In this document: in pieces, positions 10,555 to 19,300 of the stretch | Numbering within the stretch: position 1 is the first letter of the stretch | Layout of the letters: the number at the start of each line of letters is the position of its first letter | Origin: Comamonas testosteroni | GTDB lineage: Bacteria; Pseudomonadota; Gammaproteobacteria; Burkholderiales; Burkholderiaceae_C | DNA: 64,000 nt | Direction of reading: 5' to 3' | Assembly: GCF_014076415.1 (NCBI RefSeq) | Contig: NZ_CP043568.1 | Location: 5,704,001-5,768,000 of the forward strand | The notes under the pieces: generated by a model | Databases searched by the model: none | Seen by the model: only the letters and a program-made list of their open reading frames with translations | What the model was told of the DNA's origin: nothing | Made by a program: the position numbers and the translations under genes

Positions 10555-11226
10555 TCAGAAGCGGTAGCCGATGGCCAGGTTAAACACATCGGGATTGAGC
10601 CTGACGCTGATGCTCTGGCCCGAAGACAGATGGATCTTGGTCTTCAGAAAGCTCTTGGCGTAGGACGCATCCACGAACCAGCGTTCGTTGAACTGGTAGA
10701 CAAAGCCCAGTTGCGCCAGGGCACCAAACTTGTCATCCAACTTGGCGGTGGTCGGATTCGCCTGGGTGCCCCCTGTCAGGCCGTTGAGCGTGGCCGTGGT
10801 CTTCTCGCCATAGAAATGGGCATAGGTCACGCCCAGGCCCACATAGGGACGAAATGGAGCATTGGCTTCATTGAAGCGGTACTGCAACATCAAGGTCGCG
10901 GGAACGGCCTTGGTGCTACCCAGCTTGCCCACGCCGGCAATCGAGCCGGCTCCCGACAGGTCATGCTTGAAGGGCGTTGCCAGCGGCACGTCCAGCGCCA
11001 GATTGTCGGTCACCATATAGGTGATTCCGCCGCCCAGCTGGGTGTTGCTGCCGGCGTCGACCTTGGTGTTGGGAAACGATGGCGCCGACAGATTGCCGCT
11101 GCTCACATCGGGCGCCAGATGGGTCACGCCCACACGCGCCATCCAGCTTCCGGCCGATTGGGCGCTGGCCAGACCGCAGGCCGCCAGCGCAGCAGCGGCT
11201 GCAATGATCCGCACAGAAATTTTCAT
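10555..11226 (-). CDS. ompW: Outer membrane protein OmpW family
   Basis: A 223-aa small beta-barrel porin of the outer membrane. A signal peptide ends near residue 22 (ASAQS). The family pattern is clear: an N-terminal VGVTHLAPD, GGGITYMVTDNLALDVPLATPF in the middle, RPYVGLGVTYAHF, and a C-terminus ending in phenylalanine (IGYRF) as required for barrel insertion. AAGGAGAC stands before the ATG. OmpW proteins pass small hydrophobic or ionic solutes. It lies downstream of the GDSL lipase gene on the same strand with a 35-base gap, so the two may be co-transcribed. Confidence 0.92.
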   Translation of the reverse strand: MKISVRIIAAAAALAACGLASAQSAGSWMARVGVTHLAPDVSSGNLSAPSFPNTKVDAGSNTQLGGGITYMVTDNLALDVPLATPFKHDLSGAGSIAGVGKLGSTKAVPATLMLQYRFNEANAPFRPYVGLGVTYAHFYGEKTTATLNGLTGGTQANPTTAKLDDKFGALAQLGFVYQFNERWFVDASYAKSFLKTKIHLSSGQSISVRLNPDVFNLAIGYRF

Positions 11227-11261
11227 GGTTTTGTCTCCTTGTTATTGAGGTGCGGACGGAT

Positions 11262-12437
11262 TTACAGCCAGCCCTTCTGGGCCAGAGAGCGGGAAACCAG
11301 CTGGCTCATTTGCTGATGGCCGTAAGGCGTGGGATGGAAACTGTCGGCAAAGACATGGTGCTGCCACCAGTCAGGGCTGGATTTGCCGGGTGTGGCACTC
11401 AAGGCCGCTGCCGTGCAGGTGGGGAAGGTATAGGTGGGCAGGCCGCTTTGGTCCACGCCGGTGATCGGGCAGACCGGGTCCTTCACGTTGTCGAAGTCGT
11501 ACTGAGCCGGGTTGCTGATCTGGCTCTTGAACTCGGTGTAGAAATCGACCACGACCACCTGGGACTGGCCTGCCAGACTGGCTGCCAGCTGGTTGTTGAA
11601 GACCTGTACCAGGGCATCGAATGACGCTTCCTGCTTGGCGGCCGCAGCAGCCCCCTGATCCCCGCCGCCTGCGGCCTGGGCAATGCTGGCCAGGACCATC
11701 TGGAAGCGCGGTGTCTTGGTGATGGCGGGAACATTCAGCACGGCCACACGCGTGGCGCCCTTGGCGACCACATTCTGCGCAATGGAGCCGGCCAGAGTCT
11801 TGGCCAGGGTCTGCAGATAGGCACCCGCCGCCAGGCCGGCAAACTTGGAGGCATCGCCTCCGGCCTGGGTCATCAGGGCCGTGGACGTGCCCGGAGCCTT
11901 GGAATCCAGCCAGGCCACCATGGCGTTCAGCGGCTGCGAATTGCCCTTGGCCGCGGCAATCAGCGCCCCGATCACGTCGGCTGCATCGTTGGCGCCGCCA
12001 TCGATGACGACGAGATCATCAGCAGTGAAACCGGCCTTGGATGCGGCCTGGATCTGAACCAGAACCGACTTGGGCGATGTCGGCGCATCCAGCGGGTTCA
12101 CGCGGCCACCACCGACTGCGTAGTTGGTGCAGGTGGCGACTTCCTGATAAGTCGTGAGATTCTCGTCACCGGCACGAAAGTGTGCGCACAGGCTCTGGCT
12201 GAACTGGTCGGCAATGCGCTCAGGCCAGATCATGGTCGAGCCGGCACCGGTGGGCGCCGAGCCCTGTACCGTGAACTTGAAGCCGAAGGTGCCGCTGTCC
12301 GAGAGGCTGTCGCCCATGACCTTGACCGAGGTGACCTTGGCCTTGGGGGTGGTATCGGCGCCGCCTCCGCCACCGCAGGCCGCCAACAGGCCCACCGTTG
12401 CCATTGCAGCCGCCAAGAGTTTGAGTTTGCTTGCCAA
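11262..12437 (-). CDS. GDSL/SGNH-family lipase or esterase, lipoprotein
   Basis: A secreted SGNH hydrolase of 391 aa. The catalytic serine is in GDSLSD (Ser 44), block III is GGAND, and the C-terminal DSFHPTPYGH gives the Asp/His pair. The N-terminus MASKLKLLAAA leads to lipobox LLAAC (Cys 21) followed by five glycines, so it is probably lipid-anchored in the outer membrane. I placed the start at TTG 12437: AGGAGA lies eight bases upstream at 12446-12451, whereas the longer frame would add 11 unlikely residues. The substrate is unknown; ester, polyester or phospholipid hydrolysis are all possible. Confidence 0.8.
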   Translation of the reverse strand: MASKLKLLAAAMATVGLLAACGGGGGADTTPKAKVTSVKVMGDSLSDSGTFGFKFTVQGSAPTGAGSTMIWPERIADQFSQSLCAHFRAGDENLTTYQEVATCTNYAVGGGRVNPLDAPTSPKSVLVQIQAASKAGFTADDLVVIDGGANDAADVIGALIAAAKGNSQPLNAMVAWLDSKAPGTSTALMTQAGGDASKFAGLAAGAYLQTLAKTLAGSIAQNVVAKGATRVAVLNVPAITKTPRFQMVLASIAQAAGGGDQGAAAAAKQEASFDALVQVFNNQLAASLAGQSQVVVVDFYTEFKSQISNPAQYDFDNVKDPVCPITGVDQSGLPTYTFPTCTAAALSATPGKSSPDWWQHHVFADSFHPTPYGHQQMSQLVSRSLAQKGWL

Positions 12438-12596
12438 GATGATGTTCTCCTGAGGTGTTGTGAATCGCACGGTCGTGCTTTTTTCCTCAGCGTCATCCTA
12501 GCGACACTCATCCCCGCGTTGTTATCGGGCAATTACCGATGGTCGGACAAAAATCCAACGCCCAATAACCTGATCAGCAGGCTGTCACGCAACAAA

Positions 12597-12618
12597 AAAC
12601 CGGACCAGGGTCCGGTTT
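12597..12618 (-). terminator. Intrinsic terminator of dacB
   Basis: AAACCGGAC pairs with GTCCGGTTT around a CAGG loop. On the minus strand the stem runs into a T-rich tail, just downstream of the dacB stop. Confidence 0.8.
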
Positions 12619-12687
12619 GTCGAGGCTGGCAGAGAACTGGGATTGAGCGGCGATTGAGCAGGGATAGAGCGTCCGCCCTCCTGGCGA

Positions 12688-14136
12688 CTACTGGGCCGCC
12701 GTCCAGTCCACCAGAGCATCCCAGGCCGTGCGCGCCGCGGCCGCATTGGCATGGTTGGCCATGGCCACCAGCACATAGCGCTGGCCGCTGGCACCGTCGA
12801 CATAGCCGGCCAGCGCCGCCGAGTCGCGCAGGCTGCCGGTCTTGAGGTGGGCCGCGCCCGCAAAGCGGCTCTTGCTGCGGCGCAGCGTGCCGTCCACGCC
12901 GACGATGGGCATGGAGGAGACGAACTCCGGCATCACGGGCGAGACCCAGGCGTTCTGCAGCATCTGCCCCAGTCCGCTGGCCGTGATGCTGGCATTGCGG
13001 CTCAGGCCTGCGCCGTTGTCCACCACAGGCTGCTCGGCATTGCCCCAGCGCGCGGCCCACCACTGGGCCAGCGACTGCCTGGCGGAGTCGAAGCTGGCCA
13101 CGCCGGTGCGCTGCATGCCCAGGGTGAGCAGCACATGCTGGGCCATGATGTTGTTGCTGTATTTGTTGATGTCGCGCACCACTTCGGACAGTGCCGGAGA
13201 CTCCAGCTGGAATGCCGGCTGCAGGCCCTGGGGCACGCTGCCGTCGCGCACGGCGCCGGTGAGCTTGCCGCCCAGCTCACGCCACATGCCTTCTATGGCC
13301 TTGGCTGCAAAGCGCTCGGGCTGCGCCGGTGCGATGGACCAGCTCTTGTCGCCGCAGCTTGCCGGATAGCTGCCATTGAAGGCGATGCGCTGCGGATTGT
13401 TCATGTCCAGCTGCATCTTGCTGCGCCAGTCGCCGCAATCAGAAGTAGGAGCAGCCAGCGCAACTGTCTGCTGGTTTTCCATACCGAACATCGGTGGATC
13501 GTATTGAATACGAGCGACACCAGCTCCTGTATCAGGAGCAATATTCAGCGCCACGGCCTTGTAGTTGATCAGCAGCGCATCGGGCGAGGCGTTGTAGGGC
13601 CGCCAGGGCTCGTTGTCGAAGACCGCCGCATCATGCGCGGGCAGCTGAAAGGCACTGCGGTCCAGCACGATATCGCCCACGATGACCTTGATGCCCATGC
13701 CTTGCAGGCGGCGCAGCATCAGCCACAGGCGCTCCAGCACCAGCTTGGGGTCGCCCTGGCCCTGGATGTAGAGGTTGCCGCGCAGGGCGCCATCGACCAC
13801 CGGGCCGCCCAGGTAGACGGGCGTGCGCCAGACATAGGCCGGACCCAGCTGGTCGAGCGCCGCATAGGTGGTGACCAGCTTCATGACCGAGGCCGGATTC
13901 ATGGCCTGGTGCGTGCGCCAGGCCAGGCTCGGTGGCGATCTGCCATCCACATTCATCACCAGCAGCGATACGGCCTCGCGCGGAATCTTGGCGCGTTGCA
14001 GCGCCGCGTCCACGGCGGCGGGAATGCGGGTGTCGGCAGGCAGGGACTGCGCCAGCGCGGGCTGGGCCAGCAGCGCCAGCAACGATGCGCCCAGCGCACT
14101 CAGGGTCTTGCGAAGAAAGAAGGGGGTCTGCAGCAT
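12688..14136 (-). CDS. dacB: D-alanyl-D-alanine carboxypeptidase/endopeptidase (PBP4, DacB)
   Basis: A periplasmic peptidoglycan hydrolase of the penicillin-binding S13 family, 482 aa, with a cleavable signal (about residues 1-29, ending ALAQ). All three active-site motifs are present: SVMK (Ser 83, Lys 86), SNN in KYSNNIMAQ, and KTG in LKTGSLRDS. The inserted domain II typical of PBP4 lies between the first two motifs. It trims or cleaves peptide cross-links during wall remodelling. The gene is transcribed away from tsaB, with about 170 bases of shared upstream DNA. Confidence 0.94.
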   Translation of the reverse strand: MLQTPFFLRKTLSALGASLLALLAQPALAQSLPADTRIPAAVDAALQRAKIPREAVSLLVMNVDGRSPPSLAWRTHQAMNPASVMKLVTTYAALDQLGPAYVWRTPVYLGGPVVDGALRGNLYIQGQGDPKLVLERLWLMLRRLQGMGIKVIVGDIVLDRSAFQLPAHDAAVFDNEPWRPYNASPDALLINYKAVALNIAPDTGAGVARIQYDPPMFGMENQQTVALAAPTSDCGDWRSKMQLDMNNPQRIAFNGSYPASCGDKSWSIAPAQPERFAAKAIEGMWRELGGKLTGAVRDGSVPQGLQPAFQLESPALSEVVRDINKYSNNIMAQHVLLTLGMQRTGVASFDSARQSLAQWWAARWGNAEQPVVDNGAGLSRNASITASGLGQMLQNAWVSPVMPEFVSSMPIVGVDGTLRRSKSRFAGAAHLKTGSLRDSAALAGYVDGASGQRYVLVAMANHANAAAARTAWDALVDWTAAQ

Positions 14137-14309
14137 GGGGCCAGAGTCTACGCCGGGCTTCGCCCATGCCGGGCATTGGCAGCGCCCGCGGCAAGCTGGC
14201 GGCGGGCGTCCGATAATGCAGGGCTACGCTGCCCTCTTCTGCAGCCCAGTGCAGTCCAGTGCAGCCCTTATTGCGCTCCAGCCCGCCCGCGGCTGACGCC
14301 CCGCCGAAC

Positions 14310-15017
14310 ATGAATCTTCTCGCCATCGACACCAGTACCGATACCTTGTTTGTTGCCGTCCAGCGTGGCGATGCCATCTGGCAGCACAGCGGGCCGGGTG
14401 CGCAGCAGTCGTCGGCCCAGTTGCTGCCAGCCATCCGCCAGCTCATGAAGGAGGCAGGGCTGAGCTTTGCGCAGCTGGACGCCATTGCCTTCGGGCGCGG
14501 TCCCGGCTCCTTCACGGGCCTGCGCACGGCCTGCGCCATCACCCAGGGTCTGGCGTTTGCCGCCAAGGTTCCCGTGCTGCCCGTGGACTCGCTGCTCACC
14601 GTGGCCGAAGAGGCCCGTCATCTGCATGACTGCACCGAGGTCGAGGCCGTGCTCGATGCGCGCATGCACGAGGTCTATCACGCCGCGTTCCGCTATGTGG
14701 ACGGCCAGTGGATCGAGCCCGAGGACTTCGGCCTGTGCGCCCCCGAGGCGCTGCAGGCCGCAGCCGGCCATGCCGTGGCGGGCAATGCCCAGCCCGTCTA
14801 CCCCGAGCTGCTGGCACCCGCCGCCCGCCATGTGCACGCCATGCCCACGGCCACGGCCATGCTGCGCCTGGCACCGGCACTGTTGGCAAAAGGCTGCGCG
14901 GTGCCGGCCGAAGAGGCGCTGCCGCGCTATATCCGCGATAAAGTGGCAAAAACCACGGCCGAACGCGAAGCCGAGAAGGCCGCCGCTGCCACTGCCTCCG
15001 ACGCCGCCTCCCGATAA
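14310..15017 (+). CDS. tsaB: tRNA t6A biosynthesis protein TsaB
   Basis: A 235-aa partner of TsaD/TsaE that helps transfer the threonylcarbamoyl group to tRNA A37. The ASKHA-like N-terminus (NLLAIDTSTDTLFVAV) and GRGPGSFTGLR are hallmarks, followed by GLAFAAKVPVLPV. ATG 14310 gives the standard N-terminus. It is followed after seven bases by rimI, a very common order in proteobacteria. Confidence 0.95.
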   Translation: MNLLAIDTSTDTLFVAVQRGDAIWQHSGPGAQQSSAQLLPAIRQLMKEAGLSFAQLDAIAFGRGPGSFTGLRTACAITQGLAFAAKVPVLPVDSLLTVAEEARHLHDCTEVEAVLDARMHEVYHAAFRYVDGQWIEPEDFGLCAPEALQAAAGHAVAGNAQPVYPELLAPAARHVHAMPTATAMLRLAPALLAKGCAVPAEEALPRYIRDKVAKTTAEREAEKAAAATASDAASR

Positions 15018-15024
15018 GCACCTC

Positions 15025-15537
15025 ATGACCTTGCCCAGCAGCTCCACACTCGCCACCGACGCCAGCACCCAGGATGCGGCATCCCTGGTGCATTTCGAGC
15101 CGCTGTCCGCGCTCTGGCTGGACACCCTGCTCCCAATCGAGGAGCAGGCCTATGTCCATCCATGGACGCGCGGCAACTTCCAGGATGCCATGGTGGCCGG
15201 CTACCAGATACAGCTGCTGGTCGATGCCGATCACCAGTTGCTGGGCTACTTTGTCGCCATGCAGGCGCTGGACGAGGTGCATCTGCTCAATATCACCGTC
15301 AACCCGGCATGCCAGCGCCAGGGCTGGGCGCGCGTGCTGCTCGATGCGCTGGCGCTGTGGTCGCGCCAGCAGAATGCCCAATGGATCTGGCTGGAAGTGC
15401 GCGAAAGCAATGCCCGCGCCCGCGAGGTCTATCTCAGGCACGGCTTTGCCGAAGTCGGCCTGCGCAAGAACTACTACCCCAACCCCAACGGCCCGCGCGA
15501 ACATGCGGTGCTCATGAGTCTGAAACTATGGCCCTGA
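15025..15537 (+). CDS. rimI: Ribosomal protein bS18 N-alanine acetyltransferase RimI
   Basis: A GNAT-fold acetyltransferase that acetylates the N-terminus of ribosomal protein S18. It is 170 aa. The acetyl-CoA motif is seen as HLLNITVNPACQRQGWARVLLD, with the downstream WLEVRESNARAREVYLRHGF and the C-terminal RKNYYPNPNGPREHAVLM motif characteristic of RimI. An N-terminal extension of about 20 residues precedes the fold. It is seven bases after tsaB and overlaps the next gene by ten bases. Confidence 0.95.
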   Translation: MTLPSSSTLATDASTQDAASLVHFEPLSALWLDTLLPIEEQAYVHPWTRGNFQDAMVAGYQIQLLVDADHQLLGYFVAMQALDEVHLLNITVNPACQRQGWARVLLDALALWSRQQNAQWIWLEVRESNARAREVYLRHGFAEVGLRKNYYPNPNGPREHAVLMSLKLWP

Positions 15538-16421
15538 ACCTGGACGCCCGCCAGCGGGCCATGCTGGAAGCCATGGGCATCACCGTCTGGTTGCCCGAGC
15601 CCGTGGAACCCGTGGCAGTGGCTGCTGTCACTGCAGTCGCCGCCGCACCGTCACCGGTCGTCGAGCCCCTGCCCGTCGCGGCACCGGCAATGCGCGTGGC
15701 GTCGCCCGCCCCCGTGAGCCCACCCGTGGTGCAGGCCGCCGCGCCCGCAGCCGAGGCAGCACCGGCCCAGCCGACCAGACCTGCCAGTCCGCCGCCCCAG
15801 AATCTGTCCGGCCACCGGGCGCACGAACCGCGTCAGTTTGTGCAGCAACCCGCCGCAGGCCCGGCAGGCGAGCCCGGCCTGGGCTGGACCATCAGTCCCG
15901 CCCAGCTGGTCTACCCCCATGCGCCTCAGCATGTGCACAGCGCCGGGCAAGGCGGCTGGCTGATCCTGCTGGAGCCTGCCGCCAACCCGCCCCTGCTGAG
16001 CCCGGCGCAAAGGCCTGCGGCCGACTGCGCCCAGACGGCTCTGCAGGGCGATGCCGCCAGGCTGCTGGACAATATGCTGCGCGCCCTCGGACTGCAGGAA
16101 AAACCGCGCGTCTTCAGCGCTGCGCTGCACCGCGCGCCGCCCGATGCCGATCTCAGCCATGCCCAGGCACTGCAACCCGCGCTGGAAACGCTGCTGCGCG
16201 AGCTGCGCCCCGACTGCGTGCTGGTCCTGGGCCTGGCCAGTGCACGCGCCGTGCTGGGCCGTCATGATGCGCTGGGACGGCTGCGGGCCGAACCGCACCA
16301 CATAGCGGGCGTGCCCACGGTGGTGACCTACGACCCCAACTATCTGCTGCGTGCGCCGCAGGCCAAGGCCGGAGCCTGGGCCGACCTGGTGCAGGCCGAC
16401 GCGTTTACCAAGGGGCTGTGA
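15528..16421 (+). CDS. Uracil-DNA glycosylase-like protein with degenerate active site
   Basis: 297 aa: an N-terminal 25-residue piece, a long Ala/Pro/Val linker (about residues 25-95) and a C-terminal domain resembling family 4 uracil-DNA glycosylases. Resemblance is strongest at ARLLDNMLRALGL, LRELRPDCVLVLGLASARAVLG and TYDPNYLLRAPQAKAGAWADL. The catalytic GEAPG loop reads LEPAA, the usual histidine of TYHP is Asp, and the four iron-sulfur cysteines are missing. It may therefore bind DNA or protein without normal glycosylase activity. It overlaps rimI by ten bases, so it is coupled to the tsaB-rimI unit. The fold call is fair; the function is unknown. Confidence 0.65.
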   Translation: MALNLDARQRAMLEAMGITVWLPEPVEPVAVAAVTAVAAAPSPVVEPLPVAAPAMRVASPAPVSPPVVQAAAPAAEAAPAQPTRPASPPPQNLSGHRAHEPRQFVQQPAAGPAGEPGLGWTISPAQLVYPHAPQHVHSAGQGGWLILLEPAANPPLLSPAQRPAADCAQTALQGDAARLLDNMLRALGLQEKPRVFSAALHRAPPDADLSHAQALQPALETLLRELRPDCVLVLGLASARAVLGRHDALGRLRAEPHHIAGVPTVVTYDPNYLLRAPQAKAGAWADLVQADAFTKGL

Positions 16422-16531
16422 CAGGCGGGCGACAAGCCCCGCTTACCCACTCTCCCAACTATGACGCACGCGACATGCTGCAGTGCAACGTAGCATAATC
16501 ACTCGCTTCGAATTATTGAAAGACATCCGTG

Positions 16532-16633
16532 GAAACCTACCCTAGTTGGTAGCTTTCAGCTCCCGGTGAAGACTGTGGGGGTTGAAAGCGCCCTGATCCC
16601 TGCAGAACCTCAAGAACAACCGGGAGTGAGCTG
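16532..16633 (+). promoter_or_regulatory. Structured 5' leader of corA with alternative pairings and a masked ribosome site
   Basis: Three pairings can be read. GAAA/CTACC at 16532-16541 pairs with GGTAG/TTTC at 16548-16557. Bases 16553-16564 pair with 16577-16588 as a 12-bp stem with two G-U pairs. Bases 16560-16567 (CTCCCGGT) pair perfectly with 16619-16626 (ACCGGGAG), covering the corA Shine-Dalgarno. The second pairing excludes both others. This is the architecture of a translational on/off leader. No known riboswitch class was recognised. Confidence 0.6.
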
Positions 16634-17620
16634 ATGCTCAACATCTTTACGCTAGCCAATGGTCGACTCGTTCAGGAAGAAATCGAGTCCCTGGCAGACC
16701 TTGAACGCTTTCGCCCCGTCTGGGTCGACCTGGAATCGCCAACCCTCGAAGAAAAGCGCTGGATCAAGCAGCACTACGAGCTGTCCATCCCCGAAGATGC
16801 GATGGACGACGATATCGAGGAGTCGGCGCGTTTTTACGAAGAAGACAATGGCGAGCTGCATATCCGCAGCGACTTTCTGATCGACGACGACGAAGACCCC
16901 CGCTCGGTGCGCGTGGCCTTCATCGTCAACCAGCACAACGCAGCGCTGCGCAGCCATGGCGTGCTGTTCTCCATCCATGACGAGGATGTGCCTGTCTTTC
17001 GCCTGCTGCGCATGCGGGCGCGCCGTGCGCCCGGCTTGATCGACGATGCCAAGGATGTGCTGCTCAAGCTGTTTGACGCCGACGCCGAATACTCGGCCGA
17101 TACGCTGGAGCGCATTTACGACGACCTGGAAAAAGCCAGCAAGATGGTGCTGTCCGGCGATGTGACCGACGAGATGGCCAAGGAAGTGCTGGGCGCGATC
17201 GCCCGCCAGGAAGACTTGAACGGCCGCATCCGCCGCAACGTCATGGACACGCGCCGCGCCGTGAGCTTTCTGATGCGCTCCAAGATGCTCAATGCCGAGC
17301 AGTTCGAGGAGGCGCGCCAGATCCTGCGCGACATCGAGTCGCTGGACAGTCACACCGCCTTTCTGTTCGACAAGATCAACTTCCTGATGGACGCCACGGT
17401 CGGCTTCATCAACATCAATCAGAACAAGATCATCAAGATCTTCTCGGTGGCCAGCGTGGCCTTGCTGCCGCCCACGCTGATTGCCAGCGTCTACGGCATG
17501 AACTTCAAGTTCATGCCCGAGCTGGAATGGGAATTCGGCTACGGCTACGTGGTCGCCCTGATGATTCTCAGCGCCGTCGGCCCCATGCTGTACTTCCGCA
17601 AACGCGGCTGGTTGAAATAG
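16634..17620 (+). CDS. corA: Magnesium/cobalt transporter CorA
   Basis: A 328-aa pentameric divalent-cation channel of the inner membrane. The N-terminal two thirds form the acidic cytoplasmic funnel. Two C-terminal helices carry the signature YGMNF (GMN at residues 288-290) and the periplasmic loop MPELEW, followed by a basic tail RKRGWLK. GGGAG stands before the ATG and is predicted to be masked by leader pairing. A dispersed repeat starts immediately after the stop. Confidence 0.96.
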   Translation: MLNIFTLANGRLVQEEIESLADLERFRPVWVDLESPTLEEKRWIKQHYELSIPEDAMDDDIEESARFYEEDNGELHIRSDFLIDDDEDPRSVRVAFIVNQHNAALRSHGVLFSIHDEDVPVFRLLRMRARRAPGLIDDAKDVLLKLFDADAEYSADTLERIYDDLEKASKMVLSGDVTDEMAKEVLGAIARQEDLNGRIRRNVMDTRRAVSFLMRSKMLNAEQFEEARQILRDIESLDSHTAFLFDKINFLMDATVGFININQNKIIKIFSVASVALLPPTLIASVYGMNFKFMPELEWEFGYGYVVALMILSAVGPMLYFRKRGWLK

Positions 17621-17743
17621 CCCCCTGTGGCGCTACGCGCCTTTCCGTTGCACGGCGCCCCACAAGGGGGACGACACATTTGCTGGGGCAGCCTTTGCTG
17701 GGGCAGCCCTTGCTGGGGCAGCCCTTGCTCGGTGTCTACTCAG
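17621..17743 (+). repeat. GC-rich dispersed repeat, copy 2, with internal short tandem repeats
   Basis: It starts CCCCCTGTGGCGC at the base after the corA stop and ends CTTGCTCGGTGTCT. Inside, the unit TTGCTGGGGCAGCC occurs three times in tandem (about 17680-17724), where other copies have a single GGCCCTTGCT, so this copy has expanded. No gene is seen between 17621 and 17877. Confidence 0.85.
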
Positions 17744-17846
17744 ATGCGCCGCACCAGGTTCAAGGCGTTTCCCGTCAAAAAAGGAGCTGTTTACGCCTGA
17801 CTGACGGTCATCTCAGACTCCAAAGATGCTGAAACCCATAAAAAAT

Positions 17847-17868
17847 GAGCGCCAGGCGCTCCTTTTTT
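17847..17868. terminator. Intrinsic terminator between corA and the MFS gene
   Basis: GAGCGCC and GGCGCTC form a short-looped stem flanked by an A tract on the left and a T tract on the right, so it can stop transcription from both sides. It lies just before the end of the minus-strand MFS gene. Confidence 0.7.
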
Positions 17869-17877
17869 GCAAGCGCA

Positions 17878-19149
17878 TCACGATGACTGCGCTTCGGCGC
17901 TGCGCTCGCGCACCCAGAGCACGATGCCGCACAGCATCACGATCACCTGCGTGCCTATCAGCGCAGCAAAGCCCGCGAAGAATCCCGCACCCACGCCGCC
18001 GCGGGCCGACAGCGCGCCTATCACCGCACCCATGATGGCCGGCATGAAGCCCGCGACCAGGCTGCCCGCGCCGTTGACCACGCCATAGGCACTGGCCACA
18101 TGCTCGGGCCGCGCGCAATGCTGCACGGTGCTCGGAATGGCCGGGCTCATCAGCCCCCAGCAGAAGTTGGCGGCAATCAGGCAATAGGCTGCCGCATAGC
18201 GGTCTTCCATATGGATGGCCAGCCACACGGCAATCGCCACGCCGAGGCTGCCGAAGACAAAGATCAGCGGCACCTGCCGGCGCGCGATGCGGTCGATGAT
18301 CATGCCGCCGACGAAGACCGCCGCCACGCTCGCGTATTGCGGCAGCGAAGCCAGCCAGCCCATCTCGCGCATGGAAAAGCCGCGCGACTCCTTGAGATAG
18401 GCGGGCAGCCAGTTGCTGCTGCCCCAGAGATAGGACAGAAAAGCCGCCGTGAGAATGGTGATCAGCCACAGATAGCGCGTATGCATGGCACCGCGCACGA
18501 TCTGGCCGACCTGGCCCACGGCCTCGCCCAGCGACTGGGGCTTGGGCATGCCGGTGTCCACCTTGGGCATGCGCACAAAGGCCCAGACCAGCGGAACGCC
18601 CAGCAGCACGTTGATCAGGCCCAGCACATGGAAGGAGGTTTCCCAGTTGTGGCCCACGACCAGGTAGCCGACGAAGGGATAGCCCACCGCCAGGCCCAGT
18701 CCGGTGCCCATATTGACCAGGGAGTTGGGTTTGCCGTTCTCGCGGCTCTCGAAATGCGCCTTGATGTAGCTGCCGGCCAGCGAGAACAGCGGCCCCTCGG
18801 ACACACCCAGCAGAATGCGCGATGCCAGCAGCAGCCCGTAGCTGTTCATGGCCGGCGACAGAAAGGTCACCACACCCCATAGCAGCAAACCGGCAAACAG
18901 GCTGCGGCGCACGCCGAACAGCGCCGCACAGAACGGCGTGAGCACAAAGGACGAAACACCGTAGCCGACCATGAAGGCCGTGGCCAGCAGGCCCTGACGC
19001 GTTCGGTCGTCGGGCGTGAGGCCGATATGCGACAGAAAGTCGTGATCGGTGATGAGGACCGAGATATTGATCCGATCCACGTAGGAAATGGCGACGATCA
19101 CGAACAGCGTGACCACGCCCCACCAGCGCAACGAGCGTGAGTCTTTCAT
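17878..19149 (-). CDS. MFS transporter, anion:cation symporter (ACS) type
   Basis: A 423-aa inner-membrane carrier with about twelve helices. The segments SYVDRINISV and LLGVSEGPLFSLAGSYIKAHF match the ACS family, which imports organic anions such as phthalate, hexuronates or benzoate-like acids. The ATG at 19149 was preferred to a GTG at 19197 because the latter overlaps a terminator-like hairpin, although neither has a strong ribosome site. It is the last gene of the minus-strand catabolic block, next to the porin, and is a natural candidate for inner-membrane uptake of the pathway substrate. Confidence 0.85.
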   Translation of the reverse strand: MKDSRSLRWWGVVTLFVIVAISYVDRINISVLITDHDFLSHIGLTPDDRTRQGLLATAFMVGYGVSSFVLTPFCAALFGVRRSLFAGLLLWGVVTFLSPAMNSYGLLLASRILLGVSEGPLFSLAGSYIKAHFESRENGKPNSLVNMGTGLGLAVGYPFVGYLVVGHNWETSFHVLGLINVLLGVPLVWAFVRMPKVDTGMPKPQSLGEAVGQVGQIVRGAMHTRYLWLITILTAAFLSYLWGSSNWLPAYLKESRGFSMREMGWLASLPQYASVAAVFVGGMIIDRIARRQVPLIFVFGSLGVAIAVWLAIHMEDRYAAAYCLIAANFCWGLMSPAIPSTVQHCARPEHVASAYGVVNGAGSLVAGFMPAIMGAVIGALSARGGVGAGFFAGFAALIGTQVIVMLCGIVLWVRERSAEAQSS

Positions 19150-19177
19150 GAGAGGAGTCCGGCTAGCGTTGAGAGAG

Positions 19178-19195
19178 AAAAAAGCCGGGACCGGC
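19178..19195 (-). terminator. Weak terminator after the porin gene
   Basis: GCCGG/CCGGC with a two-base loop (or a 4-bp stem with a 4-base loop) is followed on the minus strand by six T residues. It lies about 100 bases past the porin stop. Confidence 0.45.
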
Positions 19196-19300
19196 ACCCG
19201 CCGGCCCCGCCAGGGCGCACGTCCTGGCGGGCGCGCGGTACGGCAGCCCTGCTGCTGCCGAAACCCCGTGGCCGGCCCATGCCGGCCCTGCGGGGCAGGA

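Noticed and set aside
16422..16531. Promoter boxes for corA
   Set aside because: A CATAAT at 16494 could be a -10 box, but no fitting -35 box stands at the right distance.
17680..17724. Tandem repeats considered as a CRISPR array
   Set aside because: Units of about 15 bases are directly adjacent without unique spacers and no cas genes are nearby.
19150..19197. GTG start for the MFS gene giving 16 extra residues
   Set aside because: The extension overlaps a hairpin with a T run that ends the porin transcript and no ribosome site precedes it.
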